A stretch of DNA of 64,000 nt from Deuterostichococcus epilithicus. Lineage: Eukaryota; Chlorophyta; Trebouxiophyceae; Prasiolales; Stichococcaceae. Positions 22,801 to 34,800 of this stretch are shown one piece after another; the first letter of the stretch is position 1; every line of letters starts with the position of its first letter. The notes under the pieces were generated by a model. The model was not told where the DNA came from. It saw only the letters and a program-made list of their open reading frames with translations, and ran no database searches. A program made the translations under genes and the position numbers. The stretch covers positions 2,940,341 to 3,004,340 of the forward strand of contig JAVTLE010000008.1 of the NCBI GenBank assembly GCA_033439295.1, written 5' to 3'.

Positions 22801-23735
22801 ACATCGGTGGCAGAGTTCCTGTCCGCACGACGTCGGAGGTTCCTGGCAGCTACACTGTGCAATTGCATGCAGCGCCGCAGAGCTCCCAACAAACGGCTGC
22901 ATCCTGGGGGGAACACACCAATTTCAGCCTTCTGTTCGCTTCTTGATGCGCCGGTTCGTGCAGCCACATCCCACTCAGGAGGCCGAACACACTCTTTGGC
23001 AAGCAGGCACGGCCACCCTCCACTAAGGGTCAATCGCTTGAGTTCCCTTGCGCTGAAGGCGCGGCGCCAGGGGGGCTAGATGGCTGCCGGCGCCAGGCTC
23101 CATGCTGCTACTCCACTGAGCGCCCTTCTCAACTCCAACCTCACATCTGCACGCAGGCGCAGTGTCGCGGCCGGTCCACTTGGCCGCCGGTGCCAGACCC
23201 TGAGCATACTCCTCTGCTACTTCTCCAGCTCTTCACTTGTGCCTTTCTCAGCTCTTCACCTGTTCTGCCTGCCCCGCAGGCACGGTGCTGGGGCGGCCCA
23301 GCTGGCTTCCGGTTCCGGACTTTGCACTGCAGACGCTGCTGGGGGAGGGCGCCGGCGTGGTGCTCGACGGCCAGCGCGTGCTGCCAGCCCGCGCCCAGGT
23401 TCGCATGTTTTCAGGGTTTAGGGCCGTGTCTCTTTCATTGTTTAGGGCTGCCTCGACACTCAGATGCAGCTGGCATGCTGGAAGGGCACCCAGAGATGGC
23501 AGCCACCGCCTCCCTCTTGAGGCAGTCGGGTGCATCGGCTTGTGTTTCGTGACTTTTACTGCTGACCCCGCCGCTGCCCTGCTGCATGGGGATGCTGCGC
23601 GCTGGCTGGGGCGGCCCAGCGTCCTGTTCCCGGCTCGCACCGGTCCTTCAATGACCGTGTGATGAATCACAGGAGGCGGGCTTCCGCTTCCAGTACCCTG
23701 AGGTGACGGCGGCGCTGCGCAGCGTGGCGCGCTGA
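19879..23735 (+). CDS. SDR39U1: Chloroplast epimerase-family protein SDR39U1 (GC1/SulA type)
   Basis: Eight exons solved completely: 19879-20140, 20545-20730, 21047-21193, 21578-21687, 22088-22227, 22555-22667, 23280-23398 and 23673-23735. Their lengths total 1140 nt, 379 aa plus stop. About 75 N-terminal residues are Ser/Arg-rich, like a plastid transit peptide. The Rossmann fold then starts [15 protein letters not shown] with the NAD(P)-binding TGATGLVG. Family motifs follow in order: [31 protein letters not shown] (catalytic-type Ser and Tyr), [41 protein letters not shown] and [14 protein letters not shown]; it ends AALRSVAR. This is the TIGR01777 family, which in Arabidopsis includes the plastid protein GC1 linked to chloroplast division. 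Substrate is unknown for the family. The ATG at 19879 was chosen because it precedes the transit-like sequence in frame. Confidence 0.93.
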
Positions 23736-24296
23736 AGGGTCTCGGAAGTGGAAGTCGATGCAGCAGCCGCCTCAAAAGCTCGCTGAGGCTCAGAACAGGG
23801 CCGCCGTTTCACCGGAAGCCGGGCGGTGCCCTGCAAAGCTCTGCGGCACCTGAATCCCGACGCTGTTCCCACACAGCCGGCGCACTCGAAGCTGACTCTG
23901 CGGGGCAGCAGGGAAGCGCCGACGAGACGCTCGTTGCCGCCTTGGGCCAGGGCACGCGGCCGTAAGGCTGCACAAGTGTGTGTTTGCACGCCACGAAATG
24001 ATGCGGAGGCAGCACCACCAGGAACTGGCCTGTTGTTTGGACACAGGCAGCAGTCAATTTTGACGTATACTCCCCGGTTTTGGCATATCGCTCGACACCC
24101 AAGCTGCTTGTTTGTGCGCTTTGTAGATGAAGCAATACAGGTGTGGCGCCATTCGTTCGCCTGTTGTACAGCTAGGCACTTGCGGCACCAATATGCAGTG
24201 GTATGCAAGGACCAGGTTTGGAGGAGACACTCCTAACTACACTCCTAAAGCTGGAGGAGACTACCACCAGCACCCTTGCTGCCTTCCTTGGTCGAA

Positions 24297-24334
<38 letters not shown>

Positions 24335-24571
24335 AGGCAAAATGAATCTGGTTTGCGAGCTCAACTCTGCTTCCTGCTGACACAACATTCTGCACCTTCC
24401 CACTGTTTCCTGCACCTCCATGGCTGCAACCACACTCCTACAGCAGCGAGACGCAGGTCTGACATATTATATGTAAACTTGGGCCCCGAGTCATCGACCG
24501 CCATCTTAGTGTCCTTCGTCAGTGACCGTCAGCACAGCCTGGGTCGTGAATCTTCACCCGCAGGCAAGCAC
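23736..24571. terminator. Convergent 3' region with a CTG tract
   Basis: Lies between two genes that converge (SDR39U1 plus, SCAMP minus), so both 3' untranslated regions and poly(A) sites should be here. No clear chlorophyte TGTAA signal was assigned. An uninterrupted CTG tract sits at 24298-24330. Confidence 0.4.
24298..24330. repeat. CTG trinucleotide tract
   Basis: About eleven consecutive CTG units followed by TTGCAG, outside recognised coding sequence. Confidence 0.85.
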
Positions 24572-27365
24572 TCACGGCTGGCCGCCGCCGCAGAGGATGG
24601 CAATACCTGCCAGCAGCACGCCGGCCGCCAGCACGCAGCTGGCCACCCACAGCGAGGCATTGACGATGCAGCAGACGGCGTACGCCGTGTGCGAGCCAGC
24701 CCCGGCAGCATCTCGAAGGGTTCGTTCGAACACTTGACGCCATGCCAGCTGGTTTGGCGACTGTGCTTGTTCAAGAAATGCCGCCTGCTGAGTTCCAAAA
24801 GCAACACATGCAAAGCTGCGCCGGGATATGCAGCACGGCGTGAACACAAGCATCAGGTGTGCCGCACGAGTGAATTGTGGCTGCATTCCGCGACTCGGTC
24901 GGTTTGCAGCTCGTTCCCAGTTCCACATGATGTTTTTGCCAAGATGTGAGACAAGCGCTGCGGCCAGCTGCAGCAGCACCCACCTCCGGCAGCGCGCAGC
25001 TGGCTGCGCGCCTCGAATGCGCCGGCTGCCCAGCCGCCGACCTCCGGCGGTCCTGTGGCCGCCCAGCCGCAGACGCCGATGTGAACGCACAGGCCCAGCA
25101 GGCCTAACACCCACCTGCGGGCACATGGTCGACTGGCGTGGCTGTGCATCTCATGTGTATACATAGCATGTCTTTTAGTGAATTCCAAAGATTCCACGCT
25201 TTGACGAGGACCTGCATCGCTGCTGCCGTGCATGTACCAGTCGCAGTCGCAGAAGCCACAGAGCTTTGGGGTACGGGGTGAGCAGCCGCGCTTTGACAAC
25301 CATCGCCAGGAGCAAAAGCTGTGCGCAGATGCGCATCTTGCCCGTCGTCCAAATCCAGATCAGTGGGTCCACAAACCTGATTACAGCGAGCATTTGCCAA
25401 TCTTGTAACCAACAAAGATTCAGCCCCAAGGAATGTTGTAAGAGTGGCCCTGAGCGCACGTGGCGGTGCTGCGGGTACGCGCGGCGCGGTACAGCGGCCA
25501 GTACCAGGCGGCCCAGGCGCCGGGCATCCCCGCCAGCATCACCAGCGCCGCCCACAGCCAGTCCACATCCCGCTTGATGCCGTCCGCAAACCTGCACCAC
25601 GTATGCTTAGAAAGCAGTGTGAGCGCTCTTTGGCTGGATGACACAGCTGCAGAGGCTGAGTGACCGCAGGCTGGCACACTGATCCGAACTGCCGCAAGAT
25701 GGCAAATGAAGGGCTACAACGACTCATCCGCCACTGGGTGCTCACGTATCCCAGGCCCAGAGCCTGGGATTGGATGTCATCCATAATATGCCGACGAGTC
25801 GTCAGCTGGATGACACCAAATTGCACTTGCACGCATTGAGAAGCCTAGCAAACACCACAAGCTGGCATGCTGGCGCGAGTGTTCATCATGGTGTAAGTCA
25901 GGGGCGGCACATTGCAGAGACGAGCGCAAAGTTGAAGATCATAGCGGCAGTGCCCAGCAGCCAGGTCATGTAGGCGACGCGGATGATGCGCTGCTGCCGG
26001 TAAGGCACCTGTAGGTATGCGTGACAAGCATCCACGGCCCCACAGCCAAACACAGGCCAGCAGCGTGCTTCATGGCGTGACGCAGCGCGTGTCAGCAGAT
26101 GTGAGACAGCTGACAGTCGCTGAAAGCAAGCATAGCTGGTGTCTGCAGCACAGGCAGGTGCCATGAACCTGCTTGGTGCGACCATACGAACCTGAAGTGC
26201 AGCGAGCAATGCATTCTTGGCCTCGTGGGCAGCGTCAAGCTCACCTCATGCCTGATGTCGTGATGCACCATGGGGCAGCACAGCGGCCAGGTCTTCGGCT
26301 TCTACGCGGCACATGCACAAATCGCATCCCGCATCCACACACAGGTGAACACACCAGCTGCATCGCATGATGAATGTCGCAGAAATGGTCGCACATTACA
26401 CCCTGTGCCGTCTGCACACACGGTGTTGGTGTGATTCCAGAAGGTCAGGGTTTCAATCAGCTTACGGGATTAAAACCGTGTGGCAGGGTGCGTGTCAACT
26501 GTTCGCAACAGGGTGGCCCTGCTGCTGCAGTTAGCTTGCGAGGGGCACACCAGGCTATTGGCGAGCGCAGCCTCACGCCTCTGAACCTCGTCTTCCTGCA
26601 GCCAGCAGGGGAATGCCGTACTGTGCGGGCTCTGTGCTATTGGAGCAGACATTCCATGCTCTGGAGGGAAGACCGGGCAAGGGTCCGTCCAATGACGACA
26701 GGGTGCACCATCGTGATCGAAGCGACATGTAGCAGATAGCAGAGGTCATAGCAGATATATAGCAAATGTCCACCCGGAGCTGGAGGCGGCACTCGCGTGC
26801 GTTCAGGGTAGCCTCCCACTGTGCCGCCGTGGGCGCCGGCGGAATGCCGGTCATCACCGGCAACCCCTGCGCCGGCGGCAGCGCACCGGCATCCGGCTGC
26901 AGCCCGTCACCATTTTCCCTCTGCCACCAGGGGCCGCGGCCGTTGCTGACGGGCAGCGCCCACACTACTGGGACAGCAGGAGGGATGAACGGCATCCTGC
27001 GGGCAGGAGGAGCTGCTTCCGCTGCGCATCTGAGGCAGGGCGCCGAAAGCCGAGCAAACGTGTCCTGTCTTAAGGTCGGGCTTGTGACAGCAGCATTGAG
27101 CGCATCGACACACGTTCCAGCAACGACAGGGTCGGTGCTGCAGCTCTGCCGCCTCCTTGCTTGTCCAGGGCATCCGCTTCTTGTTGATGCTGATGAGCTC
27201 AGAACTGCAAATGCAGCACGACGCACCTGGTGCCGAGGAGGACTCGGCGGTGGGGCTGATTAACGGCAGCTCCGACAGGCTGTCTGCGGGCGACGAATCA
27301 GCGCGCTGCAGGTTGTTTGCTGACGCCCGGCGGCTGCCGCCAAGAGAAGTCCGGCTCGGCGCTCC
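24572..27365 (-). CDS. SCAMP: Secretory carrier-associated membrane protein (SCAMP)
   Basis: Minus-strand exons recognised: 27227-27365 (Ser/Pro-rich N-region), one from 26967 (VVWALPVSNGRGPWW, then TAAQWEATLNARE), one holding EDEVQRREAALA, 26245-26301, 25911-26008, one from 25591, one with WVLGLLGLCVHIGVCGWAA, and the last ending at the TGA at 24574-24572. Diagnostic SCAMP features are the heptad coiled coil, TWPLCCPMVHHDIRHE (family NWPPFFPIIHHDI), then four membrane spans: YMTWLLGTAAMIFNF, LVMLAGMPGAWAAWYWPLYR, the WVLGLLG segment, and AVCCIVNASLWVASCVLAAG. SCAMPs cycle between Golgi, endosomes and plasma membrane. No NPF motifs were seen because the first exon(s), upstream of 27365, were not identified. 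The link between spans 2 and 3 is also unsettled. Confidence 0.85.
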
Positions 27366-28130
27366 CTGCACAGTGTATTGGTGCGTATAGAGTGAGAGAG
27401 CGATGCCATATGTGATGATACTTTCACGGGCTGATGAGGTGCAGCACCTTGAACATATCACTAGCATGGTGGTGGCAATTGCTTGCAAGCAGAGGGGAAC
27501 CCGGGCGCGGCAGCCGGGATGTGTCGGCAGCTTGGTGTGGTGAAGGCCGCGCACGCTCTGTTCCGCCAGCTGCAGCTGAAGCGTCGAAAATATACGCAAA
27601 TGACAGTTCCTCAGACGAACTCGCGTCTCAAGATTTCAGAAAGAGAATCACCACAATTCGCCCAACCTGGCTAATTTGGAACGCAGCGTTGGCGGATAGG
27701 GGCGCCTGAAGCGGATATATGCGCGGCGCTGTGGGCAGCCAGTGGTCGCTGCTCGTTGCCCTGGCCTCGACAGTGTGTTCCAGCTCGAGGGACGCGCCGA
27801 AAGACGAGATAGAGCCTGCACGTTTCATTCTGTTGGCAGCCCTCCGAGGCAAAATCCTTCGTGCAAAGCAGGTCCCGTGAGAGGCCTGCTACTTGCGGAT
27901 CGTCGAACAGTAAGCCAGGTGACACATCTGGCGGTGTTCTTCACAAAGCAAATTCTGCCAGTGCAGGTTGAACTTCGCACTGAGGTGATGGCCTGGGCTT
28001 GTACCAGGCCACTTGCTCGGATCCCTGATGAGTAAAATGGGCCGCTGGTCACACTTGCTAACAGTTCGCGAGATTTGCAAGCCTACCACGCGAACGCCAG
28101 CAAGACAGCAACAGCCGAATACCATCCTAG
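27366..28130. other. Region between SCAMP and TRAPPC11, may hold SCAMP start
   Basis: Both genes are on the minus strand. The missing SCAMP N-terminal exon and its promoter, plus the TRAPPC11 3' untranslated region, should lie here. No exon was convincingly recognised. Confidence 0.4.
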
Positions 28131-28801
28131 TCACGCCGCAGCGGGTGGCGCCACGAACACCCGCCCGCCTGCACTGGCATCGAGCGCGGCTTCGAGGCCC
28201 GGCACCGAGAAGCGTACGGACGGCAGTGCCAGACTGCCAGCCGCGACTGGCACCAGCTGCCAGGCGATGGTCGTCGCGCTGTGCGGCAAAACCGCCACTG
28301 TCGATTGCCGCGGGCCTGCGGTCAAAGCGCTAGACGTTATAGAGGCAGTCCGAGTTGCGCAAAAGCCAGGGGAACAGTGGGGCATGCTCTGAGCATGTCA
28401 GGATCTGCATTGGCTGTGCTGCCATGCGCAAGGCCATGCACCGGGCAGAAGCATACAGTGCTCTGCTAGACGACGCATTGAGCACGAATGTCACCAAGTG
28501 GCACCTGCGAACACGAAGCCGGCGCCGTCGGTGATGGCGGCGGTCAGCTGCTGCTGCGCTGCACTGGCGCCGCCGTCCAGCGTGACGGCATACCTGCGCT
28601 CGATGAAAGACATTCGTATCAGCCTGCCGCTGGCCCCAGGAGTGCTACAACGACACCTTTCACAGAGCTGCGGGATCTCTGCCTGCTGTCACACCATCCA
28701 ACAGGTCCTGAGCACAGGCTGGCCGTGTTTCACGAGCAATCATGGGTTGCTGACGAGTGGCCGGCCGCAGGACCCCACGAAAAGACAGGAAGTAGGCAGC
28801 C

Positions 28802-28879
<78 letters not shown>

Positions 28880-31800
28880 GCAGCAGCAGCGGGTCACCTG
28901 AAGGGCTGGCCGGCGGTGGCGGAGGGCGGAAAGTCGGTCGTCACGCTCAGCAGCGGCTCCACAAAGTCCACCGCCGGCAGCGGCAGCTGTGTCTCAACCA
29001 CCTCCGACTGCGCGCCGTCAGCAGCGGCCGCACCAGCGCCCTCGCCGCCTGACGCTGCGGCTGTGCCTGCGCTGACCGCTGCAGCGTGGTCGGCCCTGGA
29101 CGCCTCCACGCTGCTGCTCGTGCGCAGCTGTGCTGGCCTGCAAGGGCCACCAGACTCTCAGAAACTCGGAACATGGAGTTACATAGCTGCCTCAGCGCGG
29201 CCAGAACCTGCCACGAAGCTCCGGGCTTGCAGTCCGGCGTGTGGTGCCAGTCAGCCTGTCTGCAAGCCAGGCAACACAAGCATGCAGCGCCACTGCCCAG
29301 TGTATCATGCCAACAGCGGACACGAGGGACATGCTAGACCGTTTGTTCAGTCTCAGCGCGACAGCCGGCTCGTTCTTGGGACCATGCCCTCTGGGCAGTG
29401 GCGCCTTGCAAGTCGCTCAGCACGGTGCCACCAACGTTTGTTTCCTGGATCGTGCTCCATCGGGAGTCTTCAACGACGACTCAATGACGAATCGAGCAGT
29501 GCCCACCTGGCCCGCCGCCAGCGCAGCAGCAGGGTGCCGAGCCCCGCGCCCTGCGCCGCCGCCTTGCCGCGCAGCATGAACAGCGCGCTGTGGATGTCGC
29601 CGGTGCGCAGCCGCGCCGGTGCCGCCAGCGCCATGTCGTGCGGGCCGTGCGGGAGCGACGTCTGCGGCGCTTCCCCCGGGTCCGGCATCGGCAGCTCCAC
29701 ACGACACTCCTCCAGCATCACCTACGAGCACGAAGCTTCAGTGAGTTCCTCCCGAGCTACTCCAGAAAGTCAGGTCGCTGTTCGTGCAGAAGGAGGCTGT
29801 GTCACAACAGGAGGCTTGCAGCAGCCGGAAGTAGATGCAGCTGTACACAGCTTCATGGTTGCAGGCAGAGCAAGAGAGGAGCTCAGCATGAAGGTAGTGC
29901 GCGGCTCTGCCGTCACTGCTCGACCCCAGTCCTGCCACACGCGACCGGGCAAGCTGCGACTGGTGATTTGGCGCCTGGGGCTTGGCATGCAGGGGCGAGG
30001 AGGCAGGTCGCACACCTCGCAGGGGGCAGTCACGCGCAGCACCGCCGTCAGAAGGCACGGCTGGCGCAGCGGCAGCGCGGTGCGGCCGTCGGCGCCGGCG
30101 CCGCCGAGCGCCGCCGCCGNTGACACGCCGGGCGCCAGCAGCAGCAGTGGCGAGGCGCGAGGCGGCGCCGCCAGCGTCGCCCGCAGCGAGAAAGGCACCT
30201 CCACAGTGACCTCGATGCCCGCAGCAGTCGCCAGCGACTCCCCTGGCGCCTGCGGCGAATGGATGTCAATTCCGAGATGGCAGGGGCCCACACATTTGTT
30301 GAGCCCTTGTCTGGCGGCGTCGGGACGGGAACATCGCTACGCGTCACTGCCATGTCAGCCACACTCCGCACACTCGGCAGCTGGAGCTGACATGCGGCAG
30401 GCACCGCACAAGTGGCTCACGATGCCTCCGGCGAGCTTGAAGGAATGTGTCATTCAGACAGTCTTCTTAGCAAGGCTTCGAGACCAACTCCAGGACCCAC
30501 CTCGGCCAGCTGGCAGGCCAGGGAGGCAGTCACTCGGATCTGGCCCTGCCGCGGCAGCGCCATGAGCAGCTGCACGCGCGAGCTGCTGTCTGCCGCCACC
30601 GCACCAACCCTGGCGGGACCGCTGAACTCTGTTGCTGCCGCCGGCGGCTCGCCTGTGGGCGGCATCCATGATTCAGCTACATTGCGCACACCGCACACAG
30701 GGCGCCTCGCATCGTGAGGAGCCATTGAGCGCTTGAACACGCAGAATTGCACAGTGCGTTCCCTGTGTAAGCAGCGCCTCGGAAGCAGGTGCATTCCCAC
30801 ATTCAGAGCACGTCCTGGCCCGTGGACGCCGCTGGTCCCCTCATCTGCAGACGCTAGTCCCCTGACCTGCACCAACCTGAGGGCGGCGCGACGAACAGCT
30901 GCGGGCCGCCGAGACCCTCCCTGTAGGAGGCGGCCACGCTCAGCGTGCCGCCGGCCAGCGCGCCGCCCGCCAGCACCACAAACGTGAGCGGCACTCGCTC
31001 ACCCACGATGGCGTAGCCAGCGCCCTCAACCTGCAGGGTGCACGGTCACACGCTCAATTGAGACAGGCTTGTGTTTGGACGTTGATCAGCAGGGAAGCGT
31101 TGTGCGCTGTACTATCGTGGGCCCGCTGCACGGCCGGCCGGCATGCCAGCCGGTCTAGACTCTGTACGTCAGTGCAAACATCGACTGCGTTGACTAGCCA
31201 CTGCAGCCCAACACTTACCCTCAGCCCAGAAACCAAGGACAGGAGTGCGTCTGTTTTCTGCAGCAGTCAATCGAAGCGGCTACCTGTGGTGCTGCTGTAG
31301 AAAGCTTCTAGACAGCATCGCCGGGACAATGACACCGGCGGCTTGCTCAACGGTATGACAACAGCGCGATGAATCCAGACCTCCAGACTCAGCTCCAAGG
31401 TTGTGAGGAAGTGAAATCACAAGCACTGTGCCCAGCGTCATTTGGCCACGCCACGGCACGGTGTTGGCACCCAAAGTACACCCCCCTCGCCTAGGTCTGT
31501 TTCAACGCACTGCGGTGCAACCACCTAAATGCTGTCTGCAAGCAGAGAGCGGCGCCATCATCGAGCGGTGGCACTGTCCCAGCTGGCCGGCACGCCTGCG
31601 AGACCATGACGCGCTCACATCTGGCCGACGAGCGCTGCGCCAAAGTCGCTGGATCCCTGGACCTCCAAAGTCACACCTGCAGCTCCGGCGGCGTGTGGCG
31701 AGAGGGCACGTCCACCTCCCAGGAGCCCGCTGCCACGCAGCTGGCGCGCGAGAAGGGGGACCGGTCCGCTGCAAAGCCCTCCCCCGCGTCACCCACCACC

Positions 31801-34800
31801 GGCAGCCCCTGCCGTTGCAGGATACAGATGATGGTCATCAGGTGCTTTGATGCCTAATTTGCCTAAATGAGGCTGGCAAGGTGAAATCTTTCTCTCTCTC
31901 TCCCGCTGCAGAGAGAGAGACACTGCCTGGACGGCAGGTGTGATGCCGCTGCCTCTGACCGCAGCGCTGCCACTGCATGCACAGCAGACTGCACAGCAGA
32001 CTGCTGCCACACTGCGCCCACATGAAACGGATACCCGCGATCGGCAGGAGCATCGCGGCGCAACTTGGGTCCTTTCTCACCCCATGGCGCCGCCTGCTGG
32101 CGAGCCCTCACAGAAGAGCACAAGAATACAAGGCGCAGATCCGCACATGTGGTAGCGCTGTCAGGTCCCACTCCAAGGAGGCGGCCTCTGCGATGTGCGC
32201 CACCACCCGGCGCAGCTGCAGGCGGCCGGGCCGGCGGGGGGTGTAGTCGACGCTCCAGGCGTGCCACCGCCGCGGCTCCAGCTCGCTCATGCTGCCTGCG
32301 TGGTCAAGGCAGCGCATCACCAAGTCTACATAGTGATGAGACTTGTGCGGCTCGGCCTAAGAGCGTGCCACTTGACCGTGCTGACCACGCCACGTGCACG
32401 TGTCAGAGGCTTTGCAAGGAGTGTTGTTGCATCTTTGCACGCCCCCACAGCAGCGCGGCGTGCTTGCACCGTGGCTTGCTTCCGCGCGGGCGCACCAGGA
32501 AGCAATCGCACTGAGCGAGCATGCAGGTTTTCTGTCCATGGCAAGCAGCCTGCTGGGGCCGCACTTGTGCACTGCCAGCAGACCATTAGCACCCCGCCAG
32601 ACAGCCCAGTAGGGAGCGCATGCACCGCGCACTGCCTCGGCTTCCTCAACGATGATCTTTCAGACGATCTGGGGCAATGAGCCGCCCATCTCCTCAAACT
32701 CATGTCGAAAGATACAGCCAAGGGCGCAGGAGTGACGCCAGTCCGGAGCGCGAGCCATGTGCCACTGCTCACACTCCATTCTCCCGATGCGACATCATGC
32801 AATGTCGTCCCTAGCCTTGGCATTCCATTTCTTGCAAGGGGGACTGGGTACAGCAAGTGCCGGTTCCCTGAAGTGTCGGTCCCCCCCGAAGTCTGTCCGA
32901 GTCCTTCAAGAAGAAAAAGCAGCACCAGTTTGTGTGATGTGCAAGCCGCTGCCAAGACGCTTGGCCAGCACGTCCGTCTTGTGGACGTCCCCGCCAGAGG
33001 CACCATCCGCTGCATCTGCAGCTGCAGCGGCGCCGTCGCCACCAGCCAGCAGGCCCGGCGCGAGCGCCGCCCGCAGCATGATGCAGCCCTCGCTGTCTGC
33101 CAGCTCCACCTGGGCCCCATTCAGTATGCGGCGCTGACAGGAGATGGCGGCAGCCTTTGCATCCGCAACAGCAACACATGCCTACATGTCTAAACCAAGC
33201 ACGCAAGCCATGTCGAGCCTCGACAGCTGCAGCTGTGTCGAATCCCAGCTGCAGCAGTCGCACTCGCCCGAGGCTTGAGTGCTGGCAGTCAACCCGTGAC
33301 TTGCTGTGTTTTAATTGGCAGGTCAGTACTGCGACTGAAGAAGACAAAGCAGCGGCAAGAGCAGGACCCAAGGCGCACCGTGACGTGCGTGGTTGGAAGG
33401 TCAGCGGGCACATTGCTGCGCAGCGCCAGGCCCAGCCGCACGGCGCCGCGCTGCCGCGCGCCAGGCANCGCAAAGCCCGCGGCGAGCGCCACGCACCTCG
33501 CCAGCCCTGGCGAGCCAGCGCCGCCGACGATGTAATGGAACCCCACCTCGCCTGCCGCTGGCGCCTGCTCGTCGCCGCCCACCGCGGTTGCAGAAGCCGC
33601 TGCGGCGGATCTGCCTGTGGTGGGCGAGCCTGGCGCCGTCGGACTGGAGGCACCGCGCTGCGGCAGTGGCGCAGTGAGCGCGGCGATGGCGGCCTTGGAG
33701 ATGGCGGCCGCCTGCGCAGGGTCCAGCGCCCGCGGCAGCGAGGCCACCTCCAGTGACGCTGCAATGTGCTCCTGTGAGTGGTTTGGGGCCAGCTGATCAA
33801 TAGGGGTGAAGTCGCATCAGCCCCACTCTTTATGGCAAGGCTCACATCATGCATCTGGACCATGCTCCCGGTGGCTCCAAAGCTTGCAGACCAGATGCTT
33901 GGCGCTGCCGGCTGTCAGCCGGCATCATCGGCTTGACCAGCAGCTGCATGTTCCTGCGAAGGTATGCTGCCCTCTTGCGCCTATCCCGCGCTGCCACCCG
34001 AGCGGCACCGGAAGGCGGTGGCAAACCATCTGTCGATTGAGAGTGACACGCCTCAGCTGGCCGACTGGCATCAGCTCAATGCGGCCAAGGAGCTACGGCC
34101 CTCGCGCGCCTCCAGCAGCATGGCAGCCAGCGGCGCCGCCCAATGCCGTCTGAATGACAGCCCAGATGGAGAGAGCACGCCCTTGCGGGGCTGACGCAGT
34201 CCGGGCGTATGGCTCAGCTCACTCAGTATGGCTCAGCATGGCTCAGCTCACTCAGTATGGTATGGCTCAGCTCACCCACGTGCGGCCGAGGCGGGACGCG
34301 GCCTCGCGTGCCTCAAGCAGAGTTGCGGCGAGCGGCGCCACCCAGCCCTCCAGCCGGTACAGCGCCGCGACGCTGTCCAGCAGCTTGGCGGCGTTGCCCG
34401 CGTCCCCCGCCGCCAGGTACTCCCGCGCCTGCACAGTTTCATATGATAGGGTTTGTGGCCAATCGAAATTTGCAGTCGAAGACGGAGGCTCGGCACGAGC
34501 GTGCAGCGGCCGGCTTCGGCTGCTTAGGCCTCACCCGCACTGCCACGGGGCATTGCGCGCCCTGCGTGACAGAACCAGTTCGACTTGGCAACACACGCTC
34601 ATGCAAACGACCACACATGCCATGCAAGCGGAGTGCAGGCTTCGACACAAGCTGAAGGTCCTCAAGACTGACATGTAGCAACACATCACCAGCCTAGCGA
34701 CCGACCACAACTCACGGGCAGGTGGCCCCAAATTATCATGACCCTGCCACAAGTTGCCTGCTAGGTCGCCACGTTGGTGATGCTCACAACCAGTCTCCAT

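Noticed and set aside
24203-24949. 248-codon plus-strand frame with a poly-Cys run
   Set aside because: The Cys run is the CTG tract read in another frame; the remainder overlaps SCAMP antisense.
28916-30565. 549-codon plus-strand open frame
   Set aside because: It is antisense to TRAPPC11 exons, crosses an N and several minus-strand splice sites, and has Ser/Ala/Pro shadow composition.
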